A stretch of DNA of 6,540 nt from NCBI GenBank assembly GCA_025456165.1, contig JALOLI010000072.1, forward strand, positions 1-6,540. Reading direction: 5' to 3'. Origin of the DNA: Acidimicrobiia bacterium (lineage in GTDB: Bacteria; Actinomycetota; Acidimicrobiia; UBA5794; UBA11373). The position numbers and the translations under genes were made by a program. The notes below the pieces were generated by a model. That model made no database searches. It saw nothing but the letters and a program-made list of their open reading frames with translations, and was not told the origin of the DNA. Shown here in pieces: positions 5,638-6,540 of this stretch (position 1 is the stretch's first letter; the number at the start of each line of letters is the position of its first letter).

Positions 5638-6540
5638 TCAGCGGGCCTTGCGGGCCAGGCGCCGCTCGCTCTCCGTGAGGTAGCGCTTGCGGATGCGGAT
5701 GGCCTCCGGGGTGACCTCGACCAGTTCGTCCTCGGCGATCCACTCGATGGCGGTCTCCAGCGTGGGGCGGCGCGCCGGGGTGAGCCGCACCGCCTCGTCG
5801 TGGTCGTGGGTGCGGATGTTGGTCAGTTCCTTGGGCCGGGTGGGGTTCACCACCATCTCGTCGCCCCGGGAGGTCTCCCCCACCACCATGCCCTCGTACA
5901 CCGCTTCGCCGATCCCGACGAACATGACGCCGCGCTTCTGCAGGTTCTCGAGGGCGAACCCGGTGGCCGGGCCGGAGCGGTCGGCCACCATGGCCCCGCC
6001 GCTGCGGGCGGGCAGGTCGCCGGCCCAGGGCTGCCAGCCGTCGTGGTGCTGGTGCACCAGGGCGGTCCCCCGGGTGGCCGTCATCAGCAAGGAGCGCAGG
6101 CCCAGCAGGCCCCGGGCGGGGGCGACCACGGTGAGGATGGTGCGGCCGGAGTCCCCGGGCCGCAGGTCGGTGACCCGGCCCTGCCGGGGGGCGATGGCCT
6201 GGGTCACCGTGCCCATGTGCTCGGTGGGGATGTCGATGACCGCCCGCTCGACCGGTTCGTGGGGCTTGCCGTCGATCTGGCGGATTACCACCTCCGGGCG
6301 GCTCACCTGAAGCTCGAAGCCCTCGCGGCGCATCGTCTCGATCAGCACCGCCAACTGCAGTTCGCCCCGGCCGGAGACCTCGATGATCTCGGGCGAGGTC
6401 GTGGGCCCGATGCGGATGGAGACGTTGCCGCGCACCTCGCGCTCCAGGCGCTCCCGGATCTGGCGCGAGGTGAGGCGCGAGCCGTCCTGGCCCGAGAGCG
6501 GCGAGGTGTTGACCCCGAAGGTCATGCGCAGCACCGGCTC
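5638..6540 (-). CDS. typA: TypA/BipA ribosome-associated translational GTPase, C-terminal half (5' partial)
   Basis: The last 300 residues of the GTPase TypA/BipA, which binds the 70S ribosome and supports ribosome assembly and stress adaptation. The gene runs off the right edge in frame (EPVLRMTFGVNTSP at the edge); the GTG at 6534 is internal, not a start. The full protein is usually about 610 residues, so the G domain and domain II lie outside. Visible parts in order: EF-G-type domain III (MTFGVNTSPLSG, TSRQIRERL, SGRGELQLAVLIE, MRREGFEL); the domain V-like segment (EPVERAVIDIP, MGTVTQAI, QGRV); and the BipA-specific C-terminal domain (PARGLLGLRS, TRGTAL, AEVYEG-like EAVYEGMVVGE, KELTNIR, EDELVEVTPEAIRIRKRYL). 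These match the family throughout with no break. Its stop faces the hdrB stop with 3 bases between, and no functional link to the hdr genes is implied. Confidence 0.97.
   Translation of the reverse strand, partial: EPVLRMTFGVNTSPLSGQDGSRLTSRQIRERLEREVRGNVSIRIGPTTSPEIIEVSGRGELQLAVLIETMRREGFELQVSRPEVVIRQIDGKPHEPVERAVIDIPTEHMGTVTQAIAPRQGRVTDLRPGDSGRTILTVVAPARGLLGLRSLLMTATRGTALVHQHHDGWQPWAGDLPARSGGAMVADRSGPATGFALENLQKRGVMFVGIGEAVYEGMVVGETSRGDEMVVNPTRPKELTNIRTHDHDEAVRLTPARRPTLETAIEWIAEDELVEVTPEAIRIRKRYLTESERRLARKAR

Noticed and set aside
5630..5665. Possible terminator formed by GGCC repeats at the convergent junction
   Set aside because: Only short 4-base complements can be paired and no T-run follows on either strand, so it is not a supported intrinsic terminator.
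5687..6310. 207-codon open frame on the plus strand opposite typA
   Set aside because: The minus strand carries unmistakable TypA sequence through this region; the plus frame is Ser/Arg-rich with no domain.

Overview
The window is a very GC-rich piece of bacterial chromosome (GC-rich third positions, long shadow frames on both strands). It holds six protein genes and almost no non-coding DNA. Five lie on the plus strand as one tightly packed operon. The sixth, on the minus strand, converges on the operon's end and is the C-terminal half of typA/bipA, a bacterial housekeeping translation GTPase. The Hdr-type genes suggest an anaerobe or facultative anaerobe. A lineage such as Actinomycetota or Chloroflexota is possible, but sequence reading alone does not settle it.

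Layout: (1) nt 1-2320, the 3' part of a large HdrA-type flavoprotein carrying an inserted GltD-like (glutamate synthase small subunit) FAD/NAD(P)H module; its 5' end lies outside the window. (2) nt 2320-4107, a complete second HdrA-type flavoprotein with an N-terminal HdrA cysteine domain, an FAD domain and a C-terminal ferredoxin domain. (3) nt 4104-4361, an 85-residue predicted winged-helix protein. (4) nt 4358-4654, a short HdrC-type di-cluster ferredoxin. (5) nt 4666-5634, an HdrB-type protein with one intact CCG cysteine motif. (6) nt 5638-6540 minus, the typA C-terminus. Genes 1-4 are linked by TGATG or ATGA stop/start overlaps and hdrB follows after 11 bases, so 1-5 are almost certainly co-transcribed and translationally coupled. 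No tRNA, rRNA, CRISPR, insertion sequence, origin or convincing terminator was seen.

How the genes may work together: by family knowledge, HdrA proteins pass or bifurcate electrons at a flavin, HdrC relays them through two [4Fe-4S] clusters, and HdrB carries a noncubane cluster where a disulfide or another acceptor is handled. The GltD-like module in gene 1 would let NAD(P)H feed the complex, or be produced by it, without a separate MvhD, hydrogenase, formate dehydrogenase or Flox partner; none is visible here, though upstream genes are not. The two HdrA-type subunits look complementary: in what is visible, gene 1 lacks the C-terminal ferredoxin that gene 2 has, and gene 2 lacks the internal ferredoxin that gene 1 has. 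The best reading is a two-flavoprotein, NAD(P)H-linked Hdr-like electron-transfer complex of unknown terminal substrate, with unusual cofactor-site changes in gene 2 (Cys to Glu in one cluster motif) and hdrB (N-terminal CCG cysteines replaced, several by His).
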